In this document: piece by piece, positions 52,443 through 60,857 of the stretch
How positions within the stretch are numbered: the stretch's first letter is position 1
How the letters are laid out: every line of letters starts with the position of its first letter
Source: Micavibrio_A sp041655955
GTDB lineage: Bacteria; Pseudomonadota; Alphaproteobacteria; Micavibrionales; Micavibrionaceae
Reading direction: 5' to 3'
Assembly (NCBI GenBank): GCA_041655955.1
Contig: JBBAEN010000002.1
Coordinates: 496,001-560,000, forward strand
DNA length: 64,000 bases
The notes under the pieces: generated by a model
What the model was told of the DNA's origin: nothing
The model's input: the letters and a program-made list of their open reading frames with translations, nothing else
Database searches by the model: none
Translations under genes and position numbers: made by a program

Positions 52443-52516
52443 CGCGTGGCATCCTTTGTGTTACCGTGTAATCTCCTCTTGTTGGAAATACGCCCCCCTT
52501 AAAAATGGAATGATTG

Positions 52517-53341
52517 ATGAAACGCTTTCTTTTTCTTCTCCCTTTTCTCGCTTTGACGCTTGCGGCTTTCGCCCCGCCCGCCTGGGCGCAGGGCAAGGAG
52601 GCGGCGGCGGATAAAAAACAAGCTTCCGCGCAAGCGGAACCGGCGGAAAAGGGTGCCGCCGCCGAAGTCCCGGCGAAGAAAGAAGCCGCCAAAAACGAGC
52701 CGGCCCCGAAAGAAGCTGTAAAGAAAGAAGCTGTAAAGAAAGAAGCGGCAAAAAAAGAGCAAAAGGAAAAAGCCCCGGCTGCGGGGCTGGAAGACAAGAA
52801 GGCCGGGAAAACGGCCTTGGAGCCTGAAAAAACCGCAAAGCCTGTGAGCAGCCCGCTTACCAAATGGCGCGATGCAGAAAATGCGTTGATTGATCCGCTT
52901 TCGCCGGAAGAACAGGAAAGCTTTTTCATCCTGCGCAACAAACATTCCATCATCCGCGTCATCCGCGTGGTCGAGCGCGATATTGGCGAGGCCGTGAAGT
53001 CCTGCGCGCAGAATAATGCCGATATGAAGGAACAGATGACTACGCGCTTCAAGCAATGGAAGGCCGCCGTCAATCCCATCATCGATACGGCGCAAAAACA
53101 GCTCGACAAGGATATTTCCGCGCTGAAAATCGTTTCGACCAAAGAGGCCCGCCGCGTGCTGAAACTGAATGACGCGGCTTTCGAACATGGCGAAAAACAA
53201 ATCGTCAAAAAACCCGTATCGACCAAGGGCGCCTGTCAGGATTTGCTCAAAAGCATGGACAGGACGGAAGACGATATGATCGCCCTGTTGCAGCAATCGC
53301 TTTTGACCGAAAGCGTTATCCGCGAACGGGCGAAGCGCTAG
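52517..53341 (+). CDS. Secreted Lys/Ala-rich protein of unknown function
   Basis: This 274-residue product from the ATG at 52517 (a TTG directly before it is ignored) has a signal peptide (MKRFLFLLPFLALTLAAFAP, cleavage near AWAQ). A low-complexity region of about 90 residues built from KEAVK/KKEAAKK repeats follows, then a helical domain from about residue 108 (PLTKWRDAENALIDPLSPEE onward) with two Cys (KSCAQN, GACQDL). It probably lies in the periplasm. No family is recognised. A terminator-ended structured region lies just upstream. Confidence 0.7.
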   Translation: MKRFLFLLPFLALTLAAFAPPAWAQGKEAAADKKQASAQAEPAEKGAAAEVPAKKEAAKNEPAPKEAVKKEAVKKEAAKKEQKEKAPAAGLEDKKAGKTALEPEKTAKPVSSPLTKWRDAENALIDPLSPEEQESFFILRNKHSIIRVIRVVERDIGEAVKSCAQNNADMKEQMTTRFKQWKAAVNPIIDTAQKQLDKDISALKIVSTKEARRVLKLNDAAFEHGEKQIVKKPVSTKGACQDLLKSMDRTEDDMIALLQQSLLTESVIRERAKR

Positions 53342-53429
53342 GTTTGCCTGAAGGGATATTATAGAAGGGTGCGATAAGGCACGCTAAGGCCGGCAAGGGC
53401 GCTCTTGAAAGTGCCGGATAAGAGTGCCG

Positions 53430-53467
53430 GAAAAAATAAAGCCGCCCTTCGCCCTTAATGGGGGCGG
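53430..53467 (-). terminator. Probable terminator of ctaA
   Basis: On the minus strand CCGCCC pairs with GGGCGG (53442-53447 with 53462-53467) and is followed by CTTTATTTTTT. It lies 160 bp past the ctaA stop. Confidence 0.55.
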
Positions 53468-53626
53468 ATTCATGCGCGGCCCCGGCTTGTTGCCGCAGCG
53501 GGCGTCAATTGCTGGAAAATTCTTTCCAGACATAGTCATCAGCAAAAAACTGTTCTTGGGGAAGACAGTAAAACCATAAAGGCGGGCGCCGTCTCTATGG
53601 CTCCGTACCTTTGCGCTTGCGTGCCC

Positions 53627-54652
53627 TTACGCTTGTGTGGCGCGTGTGCCGTGATCTTTTGCGGCGCTTTCTTTATTCCAGTGCATGGCGTGAAGCCGGC
53701 GCGTCATCAGGGCGAGCAGGATCATCGCGCCTGCCTGATGTGTGGCGGCAATATGGATGTGCGATTGCATCAGGACGGTGCCGATACCAAGCCCCACTTG
53801 CGCGAACGCCATGAGGAGGAGCGGGGCGTCTTTTTGACGAAGGCCGAAAGAGGCGATGGCGAGAAGGGCGAGAATTGCAAGCCAGCGATGGACGAACTGC
53901 ACGCCGCCCGCTTCGTCGAGGAAGCCGCGCGGGAGGAAAAATTCCGGCGGCGCCCAATGCGCATCCATTTTCGGCCATGTATTATAAAGAAGCCCGCCAT
54001 CAAGCCCCGCCGTAAACGCGCCCCAGATGATGGTGGCGGTCAGGAGCGCCATGGCAATCCAGCCATGCCGCAGGCGGCAAAAACCAGTCGCTACCTGTTG
54101 CTTCACCTTGTTGAAATCAAAGGCAAGCCACAACACGGCGCAGAAAATCAGCATGGCAAGGACAAGATGGGCGCAAAGCCGGTAATGGCTGACCGACGGG
54201 CGGTCGACAAGGCCGCTCATCACCATGAACCAGCCCATAAAACCTTGCGCGGCGCCGAGCAGGAGGACGAAGAGGAATTTCCCCTTATAGCCTTCGGGAA
54301 TTTGCCCCTTTATCCAGAAAACGGCGAGCGGTAGGGCATAAACAATGCCGATAAGCCGCCCCCAAAGCCTGTGAAACCATTCCCAGAAGAAAATATTCTT
54401 GAAATCGTCCAGCTCCATCCAGCTATGTTTATGGCGGTATTCCGGCGTTTCCTGATAGAGGGTGAAGACGCGTTCCCATTCCGCTTGCGATAATGGCGGG
54501 AGGGTGCCGATCAGCGGCTTCCATTCGACCATGGAAAGGCCGGATTCCGTAAGCCGGGTGACGGCCCCGATCACCGCCATGGCAAAAACCATAAAGGCCG
54601 TGGCATAAAGCCATATTTGAATGTTTTTCGTGGTGCGAGTTGACAAATCCAT
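53627..54652 (-). CDS. ctaA: Heme A synthase CtaA (COX15 type)
   Basis: This 341-residue membrane protein has eight helices in two related halves. The heme-ligating His residues are visible in EWFHRLWGR, SHYRLCAHL, QFVHRWLA and AATHQAGAM. ESGLSMVEWKPL in the first loop is typical of the alphaproteobacterial/mitochondrial COX15 branch. It oxidises heme O to heme A for cytochrome aa3 oxidase. Its start codon is only 24 bp from the divergent fnr ATG, so regulatory elements must lie in coding DNA. Confidence 0.95.
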   Translation of the reverse strand: MDLSTRTTKNIQIWLYATAFMVFAMAVIGAVTRLTESGLSMVEWKPLIGTLPPLSQAEWERVFTLYQETPEYRHKHSWMELDDFKNIFFWEWFHRLWGRLIGIVYALPLAVFWIKGQIPEGYKGKFLFVLLLGAAQGFMGWFMVMSGLVDRPSVSHYRLCAHLVLAMLIFCAVLWLAFDFNKVKQQVATGFCRLRHGWIAMALLTATIIWGAFTAGLDGGLLYNTWPKMDAHWAPPEFFLPRGFLDEAGGVQFVHRWLAILALLAIASFGLRQKDAPLLLMAFAQVGLGIGTVLMQSHIHIAATHQAGAMILLALMTRRLHAMHWNKESAAKDHGTRATQA

Positions 54653-54669
54653 GATGATTGAGATTTATA
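54640..54669 (+). promoter_or_regulatory. Putative leaderless promoter of fnr inside ctaA
   Basis: TTGACA (54640-54645) and TTTATA (54664-54669), spaced by 18 nt, overlap the first codons of ctaA. The -10 ends 7 nt before the fnr ATG. Confidence 0.45.
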
Positions 54670-54676
54670 ACGGCTT

Positions 54677-55732
54677 ATGAGCGAATACAAGGCCCCAGAG
54701 CGGCATAAAACAGATGTGGTGATTATCGGCGCAGGCCCTGTCGGGCTTTTTGCGGTTTTCGAGCTGGGGCTTCTCGATATGAAGTGCCATCTTGTCGATA
54801 TTCTGGACAAGCCCGGCGGCCAGTGCGCGGAGCTTTACCCCGAAAAGCCGGTTTACGACATTCCGGCATGGCCCGTCATTACGGGGCAGGAACTGACCGA
54901 TAGGCTTCTGGAGCAAATCGCGCCCTTCGAACCCACGTTCCATTTCGGGCAAATGGCCGAAAAGCTGGAAAAGCTGGAAAACGGCAACTGGGAGCTGACG
55001 ACCAGCGAGGGGACGGTCTTTGAAGCGCCCGTCATCGTCATTGCCGCGGGCGGCGGATCGTTCGTCCCGAAAAAACCCGCCCTTGCCGGGCTGGAAGAGT
55101 ATGAAGGCAACCATGTCTTTTATGCCGTCCGCAAGATGGAACAATTCCGCGGCCGCAAGATCCTAATCGCGGGCGGCGGCGATTCCGCGCTTGACTGGGC
55201 GCTGAGCCTCGAACCGCTGGCGGATGAAATAGCCCTTATCCACCGCCGCGACGATTTCCGCGCCGCGCCCGATTCCGTGAACAAGATGCGCGCGCTTGTC
55301 GCCGCGGGGCGGATGAAGCTCCATATTGCGGATTTGAAGGGGCTTGAAGGCGAGGGCGGCGTTATGAGCGGCATTCGCGCCGCAAGCAAGGAACAGGGCG
55401 AATTCGTCATCCCGTGCGATACGCTTCTGGCGTTTTACGGCCTGACCATGAAGCTCGGCCCGATTGCGGAATTCGGCCTGAACCTGCATGAAAACCTGAT
55501 CCCGGTCGATACGGAAAAATTTGAAACGCAAACGCCGCAGATTTTTTCCATCGGCGATATCAACTGGTATCCGGGCAAGCTTAAACTCATCCTGTCCGGT
55601 TTCCACGAGGCCGCATTGATGGCGCAACAGGCTTTCCGCTATGTCTATCCCGACAGGAAGCTGCGTTTCCAGTACACAACATCCTCTTCCGCTTTGCAGG
55701 AAAAACTTGGCGTGAACGGCAAAGCCGCCTAG
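54677..55732 (+). CDS. Ferredoxin--NADP(+) reductase, thioredoxin-reductase-like
   Basis: This 351-residue flavoprotein has VVIIGAGPVGLFAVFELG (FAD), CxxC absent, ILIAGGGDSALDWALSL with HRRDDFRAA (NADP site), and FSIGDINWYPGKLKLILSG (C-terminal FAD motif). The lack of a redox-active CxxC and the family length identify the YumC/type-2 FNR group rather than thioredoxin reductase. It transfers electrons between NADPH and ferredoxin; a 2Fe-2S ferredoxin two genes downstream is the likely partner. No ribosome site precedes the ATG. Confidence 0.92.
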   Translation: MSEYKAPERHKTDVVIIGAGPVGLFAVFELGLLDMKCHLVDILDKPGGQCAELYPEKPVYDIPAWPVITGQELTDRLLEQIAPFEPTFHFGQMAEKLEKLENGNWELTTSEGTVFEAPVIVIAAGGGSFVPKKPALAGLEEYEGNHVFYAVRKMEQFRGRKILIAGGGDSALDWALSLEPLADEIALIHRRDDFRAAPDSVNKMRALVAAGRMKLHIADLKGLEGEGGVMSGIRAASKEQGEFVIPCDTLLAFYGLTMKLGPIAEFGLNLHENLIPVDTEKFETQTPQIFSIGDINWYPGKLKLILSGFHEAALMAQQAFRYVYPDRKLRFQYTTSSSALQEKLGVNGKAA

Positions 55733-55744
55733 ACTGTGCCCGCC

Positions 55745-56572
55745 ATGTCTTTTTCCGAAACCATCACCGCGGCATCCCGCGCCTACCAGACAGGCTGGAT
55801 GGCCCGATCCTATATTATGCGGCTTGCGATGGTTCCCGTGATCCTGAAGCTTTTCTGTTTCGCGCTCGCCATTACCTATGGTTCGGGCGAGGGGCCGGAA
55901 ACCTATTTGCGCTTCATGCTGATCATGCTGCCCGCCATCCTGGCCGAAGGATGGATGCTTTCGCATTATGTGCGCTTCCTCGTGCTGGGCCAGACATGGC
56001 CGTTCCGCCCGTCCGGCGACATGGAGGCTGACTTGCAAATCCTGACCATCCGCGCGCGCGGCGTCCTTTCGGGCATGATCGTCTTTGCGCTTATCAGCGT
56101 CGTAAGCTCCATTTTAATGTACGGGATGATTGTCATGGTATCGCCCTATCTGCCGGCGGATCCGGCGGCGGCGCGCGAGGCATCCGCCCAGTTGCCGGCG
56201 CATATCGCCCTGACATTTCTCGTGGCCATTCCCGCCCTTTTATGGGGCTTTCGCCTGATGTGGCTTTATGTGCCTTTCGCGTTGAACATTATCCCTGCGA
56301 ATTACCTCGGCAAGCTGCGCGGTTATGCGTCTTCCCTCCATTTGATCCTCGTATGGGTCTTGTGCGTTTCGCCGTTCCTTTTACTGATGCGCGCGGGAAG
56401 CGTCATTGTGATCGAACCTCTTTCCGGCGTGATGGGGGAACAGGCGGGGGCCTTCCTGCTGGTTGTCATGAGCGTTCTTGTCGATACGGCAAAGGCCGTG
56501 ATCTGCACGGGCGGGATTACCTATGTGGTGCAGGCTTTTTATGAACGCGGCAAAGGGCGGGGGGCCGTATGA
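55745..56572 (+). CDS. Polytopic membrane protein of unknown function
   Basis: This 275-residue product starts at the ATG at 55745; a GTG at 55736 is an alternative. About six hydrophobic helices are predicted, for example MVPVILKLFCFALAITYG, ALISVVSSILMYGMIVMVS, SLHLILVWVLCVSPFLLL and AGAFLLVVMSVLVDTAKAVI. No motif is recognised. It lies between an FNR and a ferredoxin, 12 nt after the former and overlapping the latter by 4 nt, so it may be linked to electron transfer, but this is inference. Confidence 0.7.
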   Translation: MSFSETITAASRAYQTGWMARSYIMRLAMVPVILKLFCFALAITYGSGEGPETYLRFMLIMLPAILAEGWMLSHYVRFLVLGQTWPFRPSGDMEADLQILTIRARGVLSGMIVFALISVVSSILMYGMIVMVSPYLPADPAAAREASAQLPAHIALTFLVAIPALLWGFRLMWLYVPFALNIIPANYLGKLRGYASSLHLILVWVLCVSPFLLLMRAGSVIVIEPLSGVMGEQAGAFLLVVMSVLVDTAKAVICTGGITYVVQAFYERGKGRGAV

Positions 56573-56895
56573 GCGCGCTTCATATCCTCGTCACCGATCA
56601 GGACGGCGCCGAACACAGGCTGGAGGCGCTCGAAGGCTGGCGCATCATGGAAATCATCCGCGATCACGGGCTGCCCATCAAGGCCGAATGCGGCGGCTGC
56701 GCCGCCTGCGCGACCTGCCATGTCTATATTGACGATGAATGGGTAGCGAAACTGCACCCGCCGCTGGATGAAGAGCTGGACTTGCTCGACACCGCGCCGG
56801 ACATCCTCGATAATTCGCGGCTTTCCTGCCAGATATTGATGAGCGAGGAACTGGACGGGTTGAGACTCACGCTGGCGCCGGGGTCGGAACCGTAA
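56569..56895 (+). CDS. fdx: 2Fe-2S ferredoxin, adrenodoxin type
   Basis: This 108-residue protein has the adrenodoxin/Fdx cluster pattern C-x5-C-x2-C in CGGCAACATCHVY, with the fourth ligand in LSCQI about 40 residues later. An additional Cys (second of CGGC) lies inside the loop. The C-terminal half is acidic (EELDLLD), suited to docking with a reductase. It overlaps the membrane protein gene by 4 nt and shares the transcript with FNR. A role in Fe-S assembly or P450-type electron supply is possible. Confidence 0.92.
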   Translation: MSALHILVTDQDGAEHRLEALEGWRIMEIIRDHGLPIKAECGGCAACATCHVYIDDEWVAKLHPPLDEELDLLDTAPDILDNSRLSCQILMSEELDGLRLTLAPGSEP

Positions 56896-56920
56896 GTCTG
56901 GTTTGTCAGGCGGTTTCGCT

Positions 56921-57325
56921 TTATGCGCGGCTTTCGCGTTTTTCCCTGGAAAGCTTGAACCCATGCATGCCCATGCGCCATTGCAGGGCGACGATAGCGC
57001 CTTTGACCGGCTGGAGCAGTAAAAGCGACAGGGCGATGGTAAGCGGAATAATCGTCACCACATGCACCCATAGGGGCGGCGAAAAATTCCGCTCCATTTC
57101 AAGGGCGAGCGGAACCATCATATGCCCGACGAGAAGAATGACCAGATAGGCGGGAAGATCGTCGGCGCGGTGATGATGGAATTCTTCACCGCAAGAAGAA
57201 CAGGCATCATTCACTTTAAGCCATTTGCGAAACAGCTTCCCTTCGCCGCAATGCGGGCATTTGCAGGAGAAACCGCGCGAGAGATCGTGCGTCATGGATC
57301 TTTGTGCAGGGGGATGATGTTCCAT
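56921..57325 (-). CDS. DUF983 family protein
   Basis: This 134-residue protein has an N-terminal zinc-ribbon-like part (CKCPHCGEGKLFRKWLKV and ACSSCGEEF) followed by two membrane helices (DDLPAYLVILLVGHMMVPLA and VVTIIPLTIALSLLLLQPVK). This layout and the spacing define DUF983, found in alphaproteobacteria often near cytochrome oxidase genes. The function is not established. AAGGAG precedes the ATG. It converges on the ferredoxin gene. Confidence 0.88.
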   Translation of the reverse strand: MEHHPPAQRSMTHDLSRGFSCKCPHCGEGKLFRKWLKVNDACSSCGEEFHHHRADDLPAYLVILLVGHMMVPLALEMERNFSPPLWVHVVTIIPLTIALSLLLLQPVKGAIVALQWRMGMHGFKLSREKRESRA

Positions 57326-57370
57326 GGCGCTCCTTATAGGCGGTTACAGGATGGAAATCCACGGCTTTGT

Positions 57371-57637
57371 CTATTGCACCGTGACGTCGAATTCAATGAA
57401 ACGCGCCTCTGCGTCCGTAATGATTTTATGGTGGGCGACATAGACCGAATGGAGCCTGCCCTCTATTTCCTCGACCCAGAAATCAAGGAAGCCGCGCAGG
57501 GCCGGGAATTTCGGGGCGAGATCGTAATCCTGCCAGATGAATTCCTGCAAAAATTTCGGGTAATCGGGCAGGTGATAGTAAATCTGCGCCGTCGTCAGCC
57601 GGTAGTGATCCGTAAATTGCCTTTCAAAATCCGCCAT
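57371..57637 (-). CDS. usg: Usg family protein
   Basis: This 88-residue protein matches the alphaproteobacterial Usg family in length and pattern: QFTDHYRLTTAQIYYHLPD near the start, FLQEFIWQDYDLAPKFPAL in the middle, and HSVYVAHHKI at the end. The family is uncharacterised despite wide distribution. AGGAG precedes the ATG. It is divergent from groESL. Confidence 0.88.
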   Translation of the reverse strand: MADFERQFTDHYRLTTAQIYYHLPDYPKFLQEFIWQDYDLAPKFPALRGFLDFWVEEIEGRLHSVYVAHHKIITDAEARFIEFDVTVQ

Positions 57638-57742
57638 GCGTAAAACTCCTGTTTTCCATCCGGGCCTTCTGGCCTCTCTTAACCATTTCAGGATACCACA
57701 AAGCCCGTGGCCAATTCATTAATGCGAAAGGCGCGGGAGATC

Positions 57743-57771
57743 TTGAATTTGCCGCGCGGACTCGCTATATG
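57743..57771 (+). promoter_or_regulatory. groESL promoter
   Basis: TTGAAT (57743-57748) and TATATG (57766-57771) have a 17-nt spacer. The preceding C (CTTGAA) also fits the heat-shock sigma-32 -35 pattern, so dual recognition is possible. The start site would fall in the CIRCE element. Confidence 0.65.
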
Positions 57772-57772
57772 T

Positions 57773-57799
57773 TTGGCACTCCTTATAAGGGAGTGCTAA
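57773..57799 (+). promoter_or_regulatory. CIRCE operator (HrcA site) upstream of groES
   Basis: TTGGCACTC (57773-57781), 9 nt, GAGTGCTAA (57791-57799). This matches the CIRCE consensus TTAGCACTC-N9-GAGTGCTAA with one change in the left arm. It indicates repression by HrcA. Confidence 0.95.
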
Positions 57800-57857
57800 C
57801 AGGCCCATGGTGGGATGTTGGCAACTGTTTTAAAACAAAGGTTTAGGAGAATAGACC

Positions 57858-58175
57858 ATGAAATTTCGTCCTTTGCACGACCGTGTTCTCTTGAAGCGGA
57901 TTGAAACCGAAGGCAAGACTGCCGGCGGGATTATCATCCCCGACACGGCCAAAGAAAAACCCATGGAAGCCGAAGTCATCGCTGTCGGCCCCGGCGCCTA
58001 TAACGAAGACGGCGACGAGCGCATGAAGCTCGACGTCAAGGAAGGCGACATCGTTCTCGTATCCAAATGGGGCGGAACGGAAATCACGATTGACGGCCAG
58101 GAGCTTCTGGTTGTGAAAGAATCCGACATTATGGGCATTATCGAAGGCGCGTCCGCGTCCAAGAAAGCCGCGTAA
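57858..58175 (+). CDS. groES: Co-chaperonin GroES
   Basis: This 105-residue protein starts KFRPLHDRVLLKRIETEGKT, contains the mobile loop TAGGIIIPDTAKEKP (the GroEL-contacting IIIP) and the roof hairpin, and ends GIIEGASASKKAA. It caps GroEL. AGGAGAA precedes the ATG. Control is by CIRCE/HrcA and perhaps sigma-32. groEL follows after 78 bp. Confidence 0.98.
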   Translation: MKFRPLHDRVLLKRIETEGKTAGGIIIPDTAKEKPMEAEVIAVGPGAYNEDGDERMKLDVKEGDIVLVSKWGGTEITIDGQELLVVKESDIMGIIEGASASKKAA

Positions 58176-58253
58176 CTTATACCTGCCATCGTCCCCATGC
58201 CTAAAGCGGCGGAGGCGGTGGCCAACAAAAACTTGATTTAAGGAGAAACAGCA

Positions 58254-59909
58254 ATGGCTGCCAAGAATGTATCATTTCAGCGCGAAGCCCGCGAAAAAGT
58301 CCTCGAAGGCGTGAATATCATCGCCGACGCGGTAAAAGTAACCCTCGGCCCGAAAGGCCGCAACGTCCTGATCCAGAAATCCTTCGGCGCGCCGCGCTCC
58401 ACGAAGGACGGCGTTTCCGTGGCGAAGGAAATCGAACTGAAGGACGCGCAAAAGAACCTCGGCGCACAGCTGATCCGCGAAGTCGCAAGCAAGCAAAACG
58501 ACCACTCCGGCGACGGCACGACGACGGCGACGGTTCTGGCTCAGGCAATCGTCAACCAGGGCCACAAAGTCATTTCTGCGGGCGCGAACCCGATGGATGT
58601 GAAGCGCGGCATCGACAAGGCGGTTATCGCCACCGTCGAAGAGCTGAAGAAAAACGCAAAGCCTGTAAAGGACAATGCTGAAATCGCCCAAATCGGTACG
58701 ATCTCCGCAAACGGTGAAAAAGAAATCGGCAACTTCATTGCGGAAGCGATGGAAAAAGTCGGCAAGGAAGGCGTTATCACGGTCGAGGAAGCGAAATCCC
58801 TTGAAACCGAATTGCAGGTCGTTGAGGGCATGCAATTCGACCGCGGCTATCTGTCCCCGTACTTCATCACGGATGCCGACAAGATGCAGGCCGTACTGGA
58901 AGCCCCGTATATCCTGCTATTCGAGAAAAAACTCTCGAACCTGCAAGCGATGCTGCCGGTTCTGGAAGCTGTCGTCCAATCCGGCAAGCCGCTTCTGATC
59001 GTCGCGGAAGATGTCGAAGGCGAAGCTTTGGCAACGCTGGTTGTCAACAAGCTGCGCGGCGGTTTGAAAATCGCTGCCGTCAAGGCCCCCGGCTTCGGCG
59101 ATCGCCGCAAGGCAATGCTGGAAGATATGGCTATCCTGACGAACGGCCAGCTGGTTTCCGAAGATCTCGGCATCAAGCTGGAAAACGTTACGCTCGATAT
59201 GCTGGGCCGCGCGAAAAAGGTCGTCATCACCAAGGAAAACACGACTATCGTCGATGGTGCGGGTGAAAAAGGCGATATTGACGCACGTTGCGGCCAGATC
59301 CGCGCGCAAATCGAGGAAACATCCTCTGATTACGACAAGGAAAAACTGCAAGAGCGCCTCGCGAAACTGGCGGGCGGCGTTGCCGTTCTCCGTGTTGGCG
59401 GCGCGACGGAAGTCGAGGTGAAAGAGCGCAAAGACCGTGTTGACGATGCCATGCATGCAACGCGCGCCGCGGTTGAGGAAGGCGTCGTCGCAGGCGGCGG
59501 TTCCGCTCTCTTCTATGCGTCCAAAGTGCTTGAAAAGCTGAAAGGCGACAATGACGACCAGCAGGCCGGTATCGAGATTATCCGCAAAGCCTGTCAGGCG
59601 CCTGTCCGCCAGATCGCTGAAAACGCCGGCGCCGAAGGTTCCATCGTTATCGGCAAGCTTGTTGATAAAAACGATGCGGTTTTCGGTTATGACGCGCAGA
59701 ACGACAATTATGTGAACATGCTCGAAGCCGGTATCATCGATCCAGCCAAGGTTGTCCGCACGGCCCTTCAGGACGCGTCTTCCGTCGCCGGTCTTTTGCT
59801 GACGACCGAAGCAACCATCACGGACGTGCCCGAAGACAGGGCGGCTGCCGGCGGCATGGGCGGCATGCCCGCAGGCGGTATGGGCGGCATGGGCGGTATG
59901 GACTTTTAA
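58254..59909 (+). CDS. groEL: Chaperonin GroEL
   Basis: This 551-residue protein has GDGTTTATVLAQAIV (ATP site), GRNVLIQKSFGAPRSTKDGV, and a GGM-repeat C-terminus (GGMGGMPAGGMGGMGGMDF). The length and tail are standard for group I chaperonins. It forms the double heptameric ring that folds proteins with GroES. AAGGAG precedes the ATG. Confidence 0.99.
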   Translation: MAAKNVSFQREAREKVLEGVNIIADAVKVTLGPKGRNVLIQKSFGAPRSTKDGVSVAKEIELKDAQKNLGAQLIREVASKQNDHSGDGTTTATVLAQAIVNQGHKVISAGANPMDVKRGIDKAVIATVEELKKNAKPVKDNAEIAQIGTISANGEKEIGNFIAEAMEKVGKEGVITVEEAKSLETELQVVEGMQFDRGYLSPYFITDADKMQAVLEAPYILLFEKKLSNLQAMLPVLEAVVQSGKPLLIVAEDVEGEALATLVVNKLRGGLKIAAVKAPGFGDRRKAMLEDMAILTNGQLVSEDLGIKLENVTLDMLGRAKKVVITKENTTIVDGAGEKGDIDARCGQIRAQIEETSSDYDKEKLQERLAKLAGGVAVLRVGGATEVEVKERKDRVDDAMHATRAAVEEGVVAGGGSALFYASKVLEKLKGDNDDQQAGIEIIRKACQAPVRQIAENAGAEGSIVIGKLVDKNDAVFGYDAQNDNYVNMLEAGIIDPAKVVRTALQDASSVAGLLLTTEATITDVPEDRAAAGGMGGMPAGGMGGMGGMDF

Positions 59910-59986
59910 AAAGCCCCCGCCGCCCCGGCGCTTTGCTTGCAAGGCGGCTGGCGGCGGCGGGAGCGCCCGACCCAAAGGACAAAAAG

Positions 59987-60015
59987 AAAGGCCGGATTAT
60001 TTCCGGCCTTTTTTC
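59987..60015. terminator. Bidirectional terminator between groEL and the XRE regulator
   Basis: AAAGGCCGGA (59987-59996) pairs with TCCGGCCTTT (60002-60011) and is followed by TTTTC on the plus strand. It includes the stop codon of the minus-strand regulator, so both converging transcripts can end here. Confidence 0.8.
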
Positions 60016-60740
60016 TTTGCGGTTTTATTTGATTTCATGGCTTTAACCGGCGGGAATTTTTCCTTGTCCGGCGCTGTCGATTTTTTCGGCATGGGCAATT
60101 GCGACCATAGGAGATCGAATAGGTTCCTGTGAATCCGCGCGGTGCCTTCATCGTTAATAAGGATGATTTCATCGGGTTTTTCCGAATTCACATTGCCGAG
60201 GCAGATAGCATATTTATCGCCATACACGGCCGTAACATTGTTCAGGTAATATTCGGACGGAATGTAACGATATTCTTCGATCCCGGCCAGAAGATAGGTA
60301 TTTCCTTCCTCTGTAAGCTTTCTATAGCGTATCCCGCTCTCCCGCATTTTTTTGTAAAGTTTGTTGATTGCGGGGGGAGAGATGCGATCATCCCCGCAAA
60401 AAATAAGAACCTCCCTCTTTTCCTCATCCTCGATATTGGTCAGGGTGTAGAGCATGTCCTCTACCAGAGAGATGTAGATATTATCGTCCTCGTCTTTCTT
60501 CAGGAGGTTGATAAATTTGCTTTTCTCATCCTTCTTTTCGACGCCGCGTTCCGTGAAATCAACACCGCCAAGGGTAAAGGCGTCGATAATCTTCTCGATC
60601 GTATTCTTCCCCGGCATCTGCTTGCCAAGCTCGATATTGGCGATGGTGGGGACGGCAAGGCCGGTGCGCTCCGCCAGATCGGTCTGGCTCCAGTTTTTTA
60701 GCGCGCGCGCGGCGCGAATCTGGTCGGCGGTGATGAGCAT
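59997..60740 (-). CDS. XRE-family transcriptional regulator with C-terminal sensor-like domain
   Basis: The ATG at 60740 has GGAGGG 6 nt upstream and is preferred to one 12 nt earlier. The 247-residue product begins with a helix-turn-helix (AARALKNWSQTDLAERTGLA then VPTIANIELGKQMPGKNTIE). About 60 acidic residues lead to a mixed alpha/beta domain (REVLIFCGDDRISPPAINKL, then GIRYRKLTEEGNTYLLAGIE). That domain recalls the phospholipase-D-like sensor regions of TrmB-type regulators. The tail is Lys-rich (KSNKTAKKKGRK). The ligand and targets are unknown. It is divergent from the gene at 60858. Confidence 0.8.
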   Translation of the reverse strand: MLITADQIRAARALKNWSQTDLAERTGLAVPTIANIELGKQMPGKNTIEKIIDAFTLGGVDFTERGVEKKDEKSKFINLLKKDEDDNIYISLVEDMLYTLTNIEDEEKREVLIFCGDDRISPPAINKLYKKMRESGIRYRKLTEEGNTYLLAGIEEYRYIPSEYYLNNVTAVYGDKYAICLGNVNSEKPDEIILINDEGTARIHRNLFDLLWSQLPMPKKSTAPDKEKFPPVKAMKSNKTAKKKGRK

Positions 60741-60857
60741 GTAGCCCTCCATAAGATTGATTTATCCTATTGATATATAAATCATATTGTATTCCAGACA
60801 AGATGCTCGCAAGCGATATAAAAAACTCTTGATAATATATAAAAAATATAGTCATAT

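Noticed and set aside
52276..53226. 316-codon minus-strand open frame opposite the secreted Lys/Ala-rich gene
   Set aside because: It is the mirror of the repetitive KEAVK coding region, giving Phe/Ser/Ala runs; the plus frame has a signal peptide and normal start.
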